A stretch of 64,000 nt of DNA from Thalassomonas haliotis (GTDB taxonomy: Bacteria > Pseudomonadota > Gammaproteobacteria > Enterobacterales > Alteromonadaceae), in assembly GCF_028657945.1 (NCBI RefSeq), contig NZ_CP059693.1, forward strand, positions 1,674,001 to 1,738,000. Direction: 5' to 3'. The position numbers were made by a program, and so were the translations under genes. Positions 9,591 to 18,073 of this stretch are shown piece after piece. How positions within the stretch are numbered: position 1 is the first letter of the stretch; each line of letters starts with the position of its first letter. Under the pieces are notes generated by a model. That model was not told the origin of the DNA. It saw nothing but the letters and a program-made list of their open reading frames with translations, and made no database searches.

Positions 9591-10667
9591 CTAGGGCCAG
9601 TCTTTTGACGGACTCATAAATGAGCCGAGTGAATGTTGCGCCAGCTTCCAAAAAGCTGATGCCGCCATGGGATCTCCTTCCATAGGCCATAACAAAACGT
9701 TGACCGGGATACCTTCGGGTAAGGTTTCTACCGCCAGGTTAAACAGCTCTTCCCGTTCCTGTCCCGAGATAGTATGCCCCTTGGGTGCCTTGAGCCCCTG
9801 GGTGGGCAAGCCGTCGGTTAATAAGATGATATTGTCGGGCAGGGGGTCGAGGAAGCTGATGGCGCGAAAGGCATTTTCAAGGCTGGTGCCACCACCCGGT
9901 ACCAGCTCATGCAAAGCGGTGATACTGGTATTTAATTTTTCTTCGTCGGCGATAGCGAGCCATTCATGTGTGGTATCTGCCAATAAGGCGCGGGTTTGGG
10001 TATTAAAAACATAAAGCTGGTATTGGCTGCTCAGTGGGAATTTTGCCACCAGCCATTCTACCGCCCGTATTGCCCTTTGCCATTTCTTCGATTGTTTTTT
10101 ATTTTCATCGGACATGTTTTTTCGCCGTATGATATTGACGATATGGCTGTCGAGCATACTGGCGGAGGTGTCGAGTAAGATTAAGGTTCTGGCGCCGCCC
10201 AGCTTTAAACCGGTAAGGTATTGCCGCTCCCCCTGGCCGATAAAACGTCTGGCATCATTGCCCTGGGCCTGTTCGTCCTCGAGTTTTTTCTTCTCTAACA
10301 TTAAGGTTCTTAACTGCTCTTTCATTTTGATGATTTGCTGGTCGTCACTTTCCTGATCCAGCACGGCAATTTTATTGGCAATGGCATCGATTTCATCATT
10401 GATTCGCCGGGCAAGTCCGCTGGCTTCCACCAGCTCCTGATCAAGCAGGGACAGGGTATTTTTAATTTTCACCAGCTGGGCTTGCCCTTCGGTGACTTCT
10501 TCATCCAAAAGATTGACTTCCGCCTGCAGCTCAAGGTTTTGCTCTTCCACCTGGGTATTGACATCGTGTTTGATGATCAAAAATACCAGGATCACTGCCC
10601 CGAAGCCGCAGGACATGATGTCGAGAAAAGACAGGCTGAAGGTGGAAAACTTTCTTTTGCCGGCCAT
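9591..10667 (-). CDS. Membrane-anchored VWA-domain protein 1, ExbD/MotB-like N-terminus
   Basis: A 358-residue paralogue of the next gene. It has a basic N-tail, a single membrane helix (about 14-33) headed by Asp16 in FLDIMSCGFGAVILVFL, a long coiled coil (about 38-135), then a VWA domain with MIDAS DTSAS (about 166-170) and a downstream LLTDGLPT strand typical of VWA folds. VWA domains bind ligands through a metal ion at the MIDAS. The gene starts 2 bases from the FHA-like gene and is followed after 8 bases by the second VWA gene. The GFGA motif after the Asp is shared by both paralogues. I infer that the pair is the plug/stator-helix partner of the MotA/ExbB-like protein. Confidence 0.88.
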   Translation of the reverse strand: MAGKRKFSTFSLSFLDIMSCGFGAVILVFLIIKHDVNTQVEEQNLELQAEVNLLDEEVTEGQAQLVKIKNTLSLLDQELVEASGLARRINDEIDAIANKIAVLDQESDDQQIIKMKEQLRTLMLEKKKLEDEQAQGNDARRFIGQGERQYLTGLKLGGARTLILLDTSASMLDSHIVNIIRRKNMSDENKKQSKKWQRAIRAVEWLVAKFPLSSQYQLYVFNTQTRALLADTTHEWLAIADEEKLNTSITALHELVPGGGTSLENAFRAISFLDPLPDNIILLTDGLPTQGLKAPKGHTISGQEREELFNLAVETLPEGIPVNVLLWPMEGDPMAASAFWKLAQHSLGSFMSPSKDWP

Positions 10668-10669
10668 AA

Positions 10670-12016
10670 CTAATGTAAAACCTCTTCGACTTTCAGCAGG
10701 AGAAAGGTCGCTTTATCCCGGCCGATACTGATAGTATCTCCTGCATAAAGCCCTTGTTTGTCCCGGGCGGGTTTATTATTTATTAACACCTGTTGCTGAT
10801 TTTCCCCACTTGATTGGTTTGTGAGGTTAAGTTGGTAGCCCTGGTCTGTTTGGGTTAATTTAGCTGCGGTATTATTCCCGGCATTTAGTGAGAGGGCATT
10901 ATTATCGTCGGCGCTCAGGTAAAGGGGTTTATCTGTCAACGGATAGGCGTGTCCCTTGTATGCCAGGTGAGAACATGCCGGATATGAGCGGTTACCATGG
11001 AGGCCTGTTAAATCAGAAGTCTGCTTTTTAATGTTTGAACTGTTGTCGGTTTGCTGTTTTTTTGAGCTGAGGTTAACAGGCAAACGCGTGATAAGGGTCA
11101 GTTGCTTATTGCCCGTCAGATCATTGAAGTGGCGTTGGATGTTAGCTTCGAGTTTGCTTTCATCAAGCACTGTCATAACCTCAAGGGCACTATCGCCGGC
11201 CAATATTGCCTTCAACCTTGGGGTAATATAGACAGTAGGGTATTCACCGGCGGATGCCAGGGCTGGGGCAAAAAAACGGCTTATTTGCTCTTTGATTTCC
11301 CGGGCAAAAACTTTAAGGGTTTTGTCGCTGATATTTAGCTGATAGCTTTCCCGGGTGCAGGGAATCATTTCATTAAGGTAATTATAAATGTTTTGCTCGG
11401 CCCTGGCGGTGGCAAAGACATCGTAACGGCATTCAATGATAAATTTTTTATTGAGCCAGCCCGCCAGGTGTTTGTAGAGATCATGAAGTCCCTTGCGGGG
11501 GAGCACATGGGTATTGACCAGAGACAGGTGCTCATCGGCGTATAATTCATTCAGATTGCAGTGATGTAAACCCAGATCCAATAATGCCAGCTTGCCAGCC
11601 TGGCGCTGATGGGCAAGCTTGATGACGGCTTCGTTGATGACGGCAATAATCTGTAACTGGCATGAGGTGGCAATACCCAGCAAGAGTGACAATTGTTGCT
11701 GGCTGTAGCTGGCGGGCACCATCAAGACGCTTTCCTTGATGTTATCGTATTGTTCTGTCAGGGCTTTAAGTTGCAGATAGGCGAGGTCGGCAAAATGCCT
11801 GACCTGGGTATTTGCGGTGGAGATTTCTTCATAACCCAGCTGTTGCCAGTAACGGCAATAAAAGTTGCCGGGGGAGAGTTTGCCCCGGACAAAAGCATCC
11901 TGGCCGAAAACCAGCTGGTCTTTATCTATCAGGGCATAACCGCTTTGAGTCAAGAGCTTTTCTCCCTGGCGGAGAGTCAGCTGGTGATCATTAATTTCTA
12001 TCAGGGTTAAAGGCAT
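10670..12016 (-). CDS. Actin/Hsp70-like ATPase-fold protein with C-terminal FHA-like domain
   Basis: A 448-residue cytoplasmic protein without signal or membrane segments. The first two thirds resemble a divergent Hsp70/actin-fold protein: an opening beta hairpin, ESVLMVPASYSQQQ (about 95-108), IIAVINEAVIKLAHQ (about 128-142) and KLALLDLGLHHCNLNEL (about 147-163), matching the order of DnaK/YegD phosphate-2 and adenosine regions. The last 100 residues end in an FHA-like pattern (VLINNKPARDKQGLYAGDTISIGRDKATFLLLKV). FHA domains bind phosphothreonine, but the usual Arg/Ser/His recognition set is not clear here. It abuts the channel gene (no spacer) and the first VWA gene (2 bases), so it should be produced with them. 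Confidence 0.7.
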   Translation of the reverse strand: MPLTLIEINDHQLTLRQGEKLLTQSGYALIDKDQLVFGQDAFVRGKLSPGNFYCRYWQQLGYEEISTANTQVRHFADLAYLQLKALTEQYDNIKESVLMVPASYSQQQLSLLLGIATSCQLQIIAVINEAVIKLAHQRQAGKLALLDLGLHHCNLNELYADEHLSLVNTHVLPRKGLHDLYKHLAGWLNKKFIIECRYDVFATARAEQNIYNYLNEMIPCTRESYQLNISDKTLKVFAREIKEQISRFFAPALASAGEYPTVYITPRLKAILAGDSALEVMTVLDESKLEANIQRHFNDLTGNKQLTLITRLPVNLSSKKQQTDNSSNIKKQTSDLTGLHGNRSYPACSHLAYKGHAYPLTDKPLYLSADDNNALSLNAGNNTAAKLTQTDQGYQLNLTNQSSGENQQQVLINNKPARDKQGLYAGDTISIGRDKATFLLLKVEEVLH

Positions 12017-12829
12017 CTATTCCACCTTGTTGATATCGGTTTTCAGGTGGTTGAGCAGGTTACCGTCACAGTAATCCTGGGTATTTTGCACCAAACGCTC
12101 CTGCATAAGTTGTAACTGATGGGTGAAGAACATAATAAAGATACTGATCACCAAAGCGATAAAGGTTGAGTTAAAGGCGACCCCTAAACTGTTGGTGACG
12201 CCGATAATATTGCCTTCCACTGCCTGGTGTGCCTGGCCAAGCGCTTCACCTATCCCCCTTACGGTACCGATAAAGCCTATTGAAGGGATTGCCCAGGAAA
12301 TATAGCGGACCATGGCCAGTTCGCTGTCGAGCCGGTCGGCTTCGGCTTCGCAAATATCTTTTATGGCGGTGGCAACGGCGGCAACATTGGCGGTGGCAGA
12401 AAAGCGTTTTAAGGCAACCAGTAAGGTACGCGGGGCCAGCATGCCCTGTTTTTCCGGTGATAATCCCTGCAACGGCCTGCACAGCGCCCGGGCATCTTCG
12501 GGTAATATGCTTGCCCCTTCCTGTACATCTAATATCGCCTGAGCCAGCATATGTTTTTCCTGCAGGGCCATTCTGGCCTTATAGCCCATGATCATCATGG
12601 CCCATAACATTAAAATCAGACAGGTTTCCTGTTCATAGTCTTTTAAAACGACATATAAAGATCTCTGGTCGGTGACATTCGTTCCCGCCAGTTGCTGCGC
12701 TTCTTGCTGTTTAATGATGGCTTCTGCTTCCGGTCGAACCAGGGTTACATAAACTGCGTGTACAATAATCACCGAGAGCAGCAAGGCAAAAAGCTGGTAT
12801 ATAAATTCTGAGCCTAGATCACGTTTCAT
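12017..12829 (-). CDS. MotA/TolQ/ExbB-family proton channel protein
   Basis: A 270-residue membrane protein. It has hydrophobic helices at about 11-31 and 69-85, a cytoplasmic loop (about 86-170), then the two long helices typical of the family: YISWAIPSIGFIGTVRGIGEAL (about 176-197) and a second at about 213-236 containing AFNSTFIALVISIF. The Pro-Gly-rich third helix and the Thr/Ser in the fourth are the conserved ion-path elements. Such proteins form a pentamer around two copies of an Asp-bearing helix. The Asp-bearing partners here should be the VWA proteins downstream. It is not a flagellar MotA: it is short, lacks the long MotA cytoplasmic loop, and sits outside the flagellar genes. Confidence 0.88.
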   Translation of the reverse strand: MKRDLGSEFIYQLFALLLSVIIVHAVYVTLVRPEAEAIIKQQEAQQLAGTNVTDQRSLYVVLKDYEQETCLILMLWAMMIMGYKARMALQEKHMLAQAILDVQEGASILPEDARALCRPLQGLSPEKQGMLAPRTLLVALKRFSATANVAAVATAIKDICEAEADRLDSELAMVRYISWAIPSIGFIGTVRGIGEALGQAHQAVEGNIIGVTNSLGVAFNSTFIALVISIFIMFFTHQLQLMQERLVQNTQDYCDGNLLNHLKTDINKVE

Positions 12830-12850
12830 CTGCTTTCATCCTGGAGGTTA

Positions 12851-13135
12851 TTAAATATCTACCGGGAAAGAGACTGCCAAGTCTTCAGAAATCTCTTCCG
12901 TCGGGGTAAAAGTATCCTGTTGCTTGTTTGCGGTTTTCACCGCTTGTTGTTTTCGATCTTCTTCCTTTTTCTCGGTTTTCTTGGTGTTTTTTCCGGTATC
13001 CGCCTTATCCCGGGGGGGCTGCGCTTGTGTCTGCTCTGTCGGTAGCTCCCTGGTTAATGGCGGCTCCTTAAATGCCTGCGCCGGGGCGGAAAACATCAAG
13101 GCGAGTATCGCGATCTGGTAGTAATGTTTAACCAT
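12851..13135 (-). CDS. Small secreted Lys/Glu/Gln-rich protein (94 aa)
   Basis: Cleavable signal peptide (SAPAQA, residues about 16-21) followed by a low-complexity, proline-, lysine- and glutamine-rich stretch and an acidic hydrophobic tail (EISEDLAVSFPVDI). No known domain. It lies between the PEGA/FGE gene (17 bases) and the channel gene (21 bases), on the same strand, so it is probably a real periplasmic component of the locus. The charged linker with a short conserved-looking tail suggests a tether or docking peptide. Confidence 0.7.
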   Translation of the reverse strand: MVKHYYQIAILALMFSAPAQAFKEPPLTRELPTEQTQAQPPRDKADTGKNTKKTEKKEEDRKQQAVKTANKQQDTFTPTEEISEDLAVSFPVDI

Positions 13136-13152
13136 AACTTTCTCCGCTTGCC

Positions 13153-15246
13153 TTACAGTGCGTTGCGCGCAATTCTAAATCCAAGGTCATCGCGTTTATC
13201 ATTGCCGTAATCACGAAACGATAAGCGCAGCTCGGTCCGGGTTCCATGGGCCCAACTGGCGCCGCGAATGACATGATAATCCCCTGACTCAGGCCCTGAG
13301 GGGTCTTTTTCTGTTTTGAGTGATAATCCGGTCTGGATTTGGTAATAATCGTGGATCCATTCGGCAACATTACCCGGCAGATCATAAAGGCCTTTTTTAT
13401 TGGCGCTAAAAGAAGCCACGGGCGCGGTCGTGATATAACGATCATTATAGGTGGGTTGAATTTCCCCCAAGATGGCGGCGCCGGCAATATCGCCTATGTT
13501 TGTCGAGCCTTCTGTGGGAGGTAATGATTCCCCCCAGGCGTATTTCAGCATCTTGCCGTCCTGGTAGCGGGCGGCCCAAACCCATTCGGCTTCTGTTGGC
13601 AGGCGATAACCATTGGCATCCAAATTGATGTCGGTGAGCTTGTTATCGGTAATTTGATAAACTTTTTCCAGTTGCTCTTTTTCCGATAACCAGTTGCAAA
13701 AGGTGACCGCTTCGAGCCAGGTGATCCTGACCACCGGCTGTTTGCTGGCGTTAAGGGAGTTGCCTTTGACATGCCCGGAAGAATGGTCTTTTTTAAATTG
13801 CCGGAATTCTTTATTGGTAACCTCCGTCAAGCCAAGGTAAAAAGCCCGGGTGAGGCTGATTTCTCTTCTGACTTCATTGGCCCTTCTGCCTTGTTCCCGG
13901 CGTGAGGCGCCCATCACGAAAATATCGTTGGGTTTAAACAACTTGAGTTTGCTGCCGGTGCTGTTTGTGATAACCGGCGCTAAGCGATCAAATTTATCTT
14001 GGGCAAAGGTCTTCATTTGTACCGAGAAAACTTGCTCCATTGATGGGTTGGGCAATATTTGGCTTTTATAGTCGACAAAACCTGCTTTGGCTATCCGGAC
14101 GGTTTGCTGCTTGGCCGGCAGGGTCATTTTTTGGTTTGCCCGTCCCATCAGGCGTTCGTCGATATACAACAGGGCATCGGCGGGGGTAACCCTGAAACTG
14201 ATCTCGCCGACAATAGGCTGCAGGCTAAATGCCTTATTGACGGTTTGCCCGGAGGGGACTTCTAAAGAGGTGGCATATTCCTGATAACCGTCTTTAAACA
14301 GCAGTAAGGCTTGGTTTGAGTCCGGTTTTACGGCGACTGTTAAAGGCGTAGTCCCCAGGTATTGATCGCCGTAAGTAACACTGACCCCGGCAGGGGTTGA
14401 GGTAATGGCCAGTTTGCCGGTGAGTTTAAACAGGGGCACGGGATCGAGTGTCATATCGATACCCGCCTTTACCTTGAGCTCCCGTTGGGTTTGCTTGTAA
14501 CCGGCTTTTTGATAACGTATTTGATGCTCTCCCTGGAGTACTTCGGCAGATAAAGGGGTGATACCCAGTAACTTTTCCTGATGGTAAACTTCAGCCCCTG
14601 CTGGCTGCGAATTAAAGTTGACTTGTGCCCAGGCCGGGATGAGTTTTACCTCCAGTATTTGTTCTATTTCTTTACCTTCGATTTGCACTTCACTGGTAAA
14701 AGGTAAAAAGCGCTCGCTCCTTAGGGTTAACCGGTGCCGGCCGGCCGGTATATTGCTGATGGTGTTTTCTATCTGTTCAACGGGGCTGCCATCGATAAAC
14801 ACAGAAACAGGTGTTTGCGGCTTTAGGGCCAAAGTGAGTTTGCCGGGCAGGCGGGTAAATTCAAAGTTCAGTTGCTGGTTTTGCAATTCACTTACCGTAA
14901 AGGACTGTTTCAGGGGGAAGTGCCCCTTTAAACTTGCGCTTAACTGGTAATCCCCTGGCAGCATAAGAAAGTGATCGGCTAATTCAAAATGCATTCCGCC
15001 GGAGATCTTGAGTTGACTGGCTTGGGGAAAAGTCACCAAGACAACGGACTTTGCGGTAAACAGATAGGCTAAAACCAGACAGGCCAGTAAAAGCACGCTC
15101 GCGGTCACATATACATAAGGCCGGTACTGTTTTTTAACGGTTTTAGTTTTTGTGTGTGCCGTTGGGGTAAAAGGCGTAGGGATAATAATGCCTGGCTGCT
15201 CGGCATTGGCATTATCTTTGATGCTGCTTTGAAGGTATTTGTTCAT
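13153..15246 (-). CDS. PEGA-repeat membrane protein with C-terminal FGE-sulfatase (SUMF1-like) domain
   Basis: A 697-residue protein. It has a cytoplasmic N-tail, one membrane segment (about 46-68), then about four to five PEGA-type beta repeats (about 70-415; e.g. VNFNSQPAGAEVYHQEKLLG, ITSTPAGVSVTYGDQYLGTT). A formylglycine-generating-enzyme-like fold follows (about 430-697: MGASRREQ, RLPTEAEWVWAARY, DLPGNVAEW, VIRGASW, LGFRIARN). The strand before LGFRIA, where true FGEs carry catalytic cysteines, reads RLSFRDYGNDKRDD and has none, so it is probably a binding fold rather than an enzyme. The start overlaps the upstream gene's stop by 4 bases. Confidence 0.88.
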   Translation of the reverse strand: MNKYLQSSIKDNANAEQPGIIIPTPFTPTAHTKTKTVKKQYRPYVYVTASVLLLACLVLAYLFTAKSVVLVTFPQASQLKISGGMHFELADHFLMLPGDYQLSASLKGHFPLKQSFTVSELQNQQLNFEFTRLPGKLTLALKPQTPVSVFIDGSPVEQIENTISNIPAGRHRLTLRSERFLPFTSEVQIEGKEIEQILEVKLIPAWAQVNFNSQPAGAEVYHQEKLLGITPLSAEVLQGEHQIRYQKAGYKQTQRELKVKAGIDMTLDPVPLFKLTGKLAITSTPAGVSVTYGDQYLGTTPLTVAVKPDSNQALLLFKDGYQEYATSLEVPSGQTVNKAFSLQPIVGEISFRVTPADALLYIDERLMGRANQKMTLPAKQQTVRIAKAGFVDYKSQILPNPSMEQVFSVQMKTFAQDKFDRLAPVITNSTGSKLKLFKPNDIFVMGASRREQGRRANEVRREISLTRAFYLGLTEVTNKEFRQFKKDHSSGHVKGNSLNASKQPVVRITWLEAVTFCNWLSEKEQLEKVYQITDNKLTDINLDANGYRLPTEAEWVWAARYQDGKMLKYAWGESLPPTEGSTNIGDIAGAAILGEIQPTYNDRYITTAPVASFSANKKGLYDLPGNVAEWIHDYYQIQTGLSLKTEKDPSGPESGDYHVIRGASWAHGTRTELRLSFRDYGNDKRDDLGFRIARNAL

Positions 15247-16766
15247 CCGTTACTCACTTTTTCATTGCAGGCTATGGTGATGGTTTTTAACGCTTTACCG
15301 GGCATTAAGGTAAACTCCTGACGGACATCCCGGTAACCGTCTCTTGAGCCAGTGATGGTGTACTGTCCCGGAGTTAACGAGAGGTCTTTGGCGAAAAAGT
15401 TGCCTAATTCACCGACCCGGTACAGGGTAACTTTCGTGTGGTTGTCCGATTGAATTCTTAACGATACCGGCTGTTTTATTTGTGCGAGCAGTTTTTTAAC
15501 GTCAAAGATTTGTTGTTGCAGCTTAGTCCCCGGCGTTTTTATTTTTAAGGCGTCGCCATAAACTTTTTGCGCCTGGACAAAAACCTTGGCGCTGGCCAAG
15601 CGGGTAGGCTTTTCCAGAATTGATTTAAGGTTTGAGTCCAGCTCTGCCCTGGCCTGGCTGCGCAACTGGCCAACCTTTGCCGATATCAAGGTTTGATCCA
15701 GCGCTAAAGCCTGCTGGTAGCTCTGTTGGGCAAGTTGCCAGTTTTCTTGCTGCTCCAGGTTTTGTGCCTGCTGCATTTTTTCTGTGATGGCGGCTTTTAA
15801 CGCCTGGCTTTTCGCCTGTAAAATGGCTTTTTGGGGGTCGGCAGCCGAAGGGATAATTTTCCCGGCGGCGGTAAAGTTTTTAATCGCGGATGGGTAGTTT
15901 TTGTTTTTAAGGTTTTTATAGCCGCTAGACATGGCAAGCGAGTAGTCTCTTTCTTTAATGGCGTTTTTAACCCGGCCCAGCTCAGTAATGACCAATGGCG
16001 ACTGGTTATCAAGGGCGGCGGCCTGATTCAGTACTTTTATAGAGGCTTCCAGCTGCTGTTCATCCATCAGTACTTTGCCTTGTTTAACCAACTGGAGTAC
16101 CTGATTCAGTACCAGGGCACGGTCGAAGGCCAGTTGTGCCGTTTCGTTGTCGGGCATCAGGTACAGGGCTATTTGCAGTTGCTGTTTTGCTTGTGCAGCA
16201 TTATTGGCTATTAAGGCTGCTTGCCCCTGAGTCAGGTGAAGGGTAAAAACTTCAGGGATATTGGCTTCTATGGTTTGCAGTTGGCTCAAGGTTTTCCTAT
16301 AGCTCTGCATTGCCTGTTCGAACTCCTGGCTGCGATAGAAAAGATCGCCGTCTTCGGCATTTTTAATTGCCTGGGAAAAGTCCTCTTTTGCCCATAACGT
16401 GACTTTTTTTTGTTCGAGGGCTTTTTGTCTGGCCAGCACTTGGGAGAGGATTTCCTGGGCCTGGCGTCTGTGTTTAGCTAACTGGGCTTCCTGCCAGGGA
16501 GATTCGTCTATGGGTTTTTGCGCCTCTTTTGCCATCAGGCTTTTGGCATCTAATTCGACTTCAGGCTCAGATACCGAACCGGGCAGCTGTACAATGACAA
16601 AATACAATACCGCCAGCAGAGTTAGCAGTAAGGAAATAATAAGATAATGACTGACAAACCAGTTGATGAAATTTTTCTTAGACAATAAACCGCTGCGGTT
16701 AAAGTTTAAAGAAACGGTTTGTTTTACTTGTTTGTCGTTCTCTTTTTCGTGCTCTACCGATGCCAT
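15243..16766 (-). CDS. TPR/coiled-coil inner-membrane protein with C-terminal PEGA-like domain
   Basis: I use the ATG at 16766 (507 residues) because GGGG precedes it by 5 bases; an in-frame GTG at 16790 has its purine run too close. It has a cytoplasmic N-tail, one membrane segment (about 38-60), then a helical repeat region with TPR-like motifs (e.g. DGDLFYRSQEFEQAMQSYRK, NAAQAKQQLQIALYLMPDNE) and Gln-rich coiled coil to about 410. It ends in a PEGA-like beta domain (SLRIQSDNHTKVTLYRVGEL, GQYTITGSRDGYRDVRQEF). It overlaps the FGE gene by 4 bases, suggesting a stoichiometric pair of single-pass periplasmic proteins. Confidence 0.82.
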   Translation of the reverse strand: MASVEHEKENDKQVKQTVSLNFNRSGLLSKKNFINWFVSHYLIISLLLTLLAVLYFVIVQLPGSVSEPEVELDAKSLMAKEAQKPIDESPWQEAQLAKHRRQAQEILSQVLARQKALEQKKVTLWAKEDFSQAIKNAEDGDLFYRSQEFEQAMQSYRKTLSQLQTIEANIPEVFTLHLTQGQAALIANNAAQAKQQLQIALYLMPDNETAQLAFDRALVLNQVLQLVKQGKVLMDEQQLEASIKVLNQAAALDNQSPLVITELGRVKNAIKERDYSLAMSSGYKNLKNKNYPSAIKNFTAAGKIIPSAADPQKAILQAKSQALKAAITEKMQQAQNLEQQENWQLAQQSYQQALALDQTLISAKVGQLRSQARAELDSNLKSILEKPTRLASAKVFVQAQKVYGDALKIKTPGTKLQQQIFDVKKLLAQIKQPVSLRIQSDNHTKVTLYRVGELGNFFAKDLSLTPGQYTITGSRDGYRDVRQEFTLMPGKALKTITIACNEKVSNG

Positions 16767-16885
16767 GGCTACCCCATTAAAAGTATTCACCCTCAGTACG
16801 TTATGCTTGAGTTTTATTAGTATCTATTTTTATTTATAGTCCAAAAACTTCTCTTACCCACGGTTATTTTTACTTTAAGGTAAGG

Positions 16886-18070
16886 TTAATTTCCGGTTTC
16901 AGATTGATAAATCTCTTGTAATATTTTTTTCCATTGCTGGTATTGGTTATCGACTGTACCGGATAAGGTGACGGTTCTGTCTTCGAGCTCTATTACCTGG
17001 GATTCGATACTTGCCTGTAATGAATCTCCCAGCTCTTGTAATGCTTCAATATGAATTTGTGCATCGGCATCACGGTCAAAACCGTCTTTTAACACATAGG
17101 CACCTCCGGCAACGGCAACACTGCTTGCAGCCCTGGCGGAGCCGGTGGAGCTGCCGGCGCCATAGATGCCGGCGATAATGGCTGCGGCACCGATCATCTT
17201 CTGATTTAAGGCTTTGTCTTTCATTTTACGCATGGCGATGACTTCGTTGTAACTCTCACTGCGCCACTGCTTGTAGGGGGCTTTCATTTCTTTGGCATAA
17301 CTGCTGTAATATTCCTGCAAGGTATCAACGAACAGGTAATCCCGTTCTCGGATCTGTTTGATGCGTGCCAGCATGGGGTCGTTTTCGGCGGGCAGGCGGT
17401 TGATAAGGTAATGGCCGGATTCATCTTGTGATAAATGTTCGGAAAAGGTTTGCGGTGAGAAGTCTTTGGCAAATTTTAATTCAGAGACCAGTCTTAATTC
17501 CACCAGTTGCTGCGAAGTGAGTGATTTGCGGTATTCGTTAAGATCATTACTGATACGGTTATAAATATTTTGGAAAGGTTCATACCTTAGCTGGGTTTTC
17601 TTATCGTAAGAATAGCGGCTGGCCTTTTGGGCATATTCCTTGTTGAACCAGTGGTTCCCCCGGGAATCTACAACATCTACCATGACAATGAGCTGTTCGC
17701 CGTCCGATTGGATAATATCGCCTTTGACCAGAACATCCACCGAGTCATGTCCGGCAGGCACAACCCTTACGGCTCCCCAGGCACCGCTCGATTGTAGGGT
17801 TTCCATTAGCAGGTAGGGGAAGAAGCTTGCTTCGGCTATGCGTATTTCGGGGAAAACCAGGGTATCATCATCAAGCTGTTCAAGATTTTCCAGACCGGGA
17901 TCAAAAATCCGGATACCGATGTCGAGTAACTCATTCTCCGGGATATCGGCCGTTTCATGGACTACGGGGATCTGTTCTGTGGTTTTTATTTCTGTTGTTT
18001 TACACCCGATAACAGACAAGGTCGATAACAGTAACAAGAAAATAACTGCGTTAGACAATAGTCGGTTCAT
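16886..18070 (-). CDS. Predicted lipoprotein with glycine-zipper segment (394 aa)
   Basis: Lipobox VIGC near residue 23. The mature protein has an N-terminal alpha/beta domain (LLMETLQSSGAWGAVRVVP, VLVKGDIIQSDGEQ, MVDVVDSRGN), a helical middle, and a Gly/Ala-rich hydrophobic stretch (about 295-330: GAAAIIAGIYGAGSS) that looks like a glycine zipper. It ends in a short domain (VIELEDRTVTLSGTVDNQYQQW) reminiscent of a BON-type pattern. No family name can be given with confidence. It follows the poly-serine lipoprotein gene by 3 bases and is clearly co-transcribed. Likely an outer-membrane component of the locus. Confidence 0.8.
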   Translation of the reverse strand: MNRLLSNAVIFLLLLSTLSVIGCKTTEIKTTEQIPVVHETADIPENELLDIGIRIFDPGLENLEQLDDDTLVFPEIRIAEASFFPYLLMETLQSSGAWGAVRVVPAGHDSVDVLVKGDIIQSDGEQLIVMVDVVDSRGNHWFNKEYAQKASRYSYDKKTQLRYEPFQNIYNRISNDLNEYRKSLTSQQLVELRLVSELKFAKDFSPQTFSEHLSQDESGHYLINRLPAENDPMLARIKQIRERDYLFVDTLQEYYSSYAKEMKAPYKQWRSESYNEVIAMRKMKDKALNQKMIGAAAIIAGIYGAGSSTGSARAASSVAVAGGAYVLKDGFDRDADAQIHIEALQELGDSLQASIESQVIELEDRTVTLSGTVDNQYQQWKKILQEIYQSETGN

Positions 18071-18073
18071 AGC

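Noticed and set aside
12017-12829. MotA-like protein as the flagellar stator
   Set aside because: Too short, lacks MotA's cytoplasmic loop, and is surrounded by VWA/PEGA genes rather than motB. It fits the ExbB/TolQ branch better.
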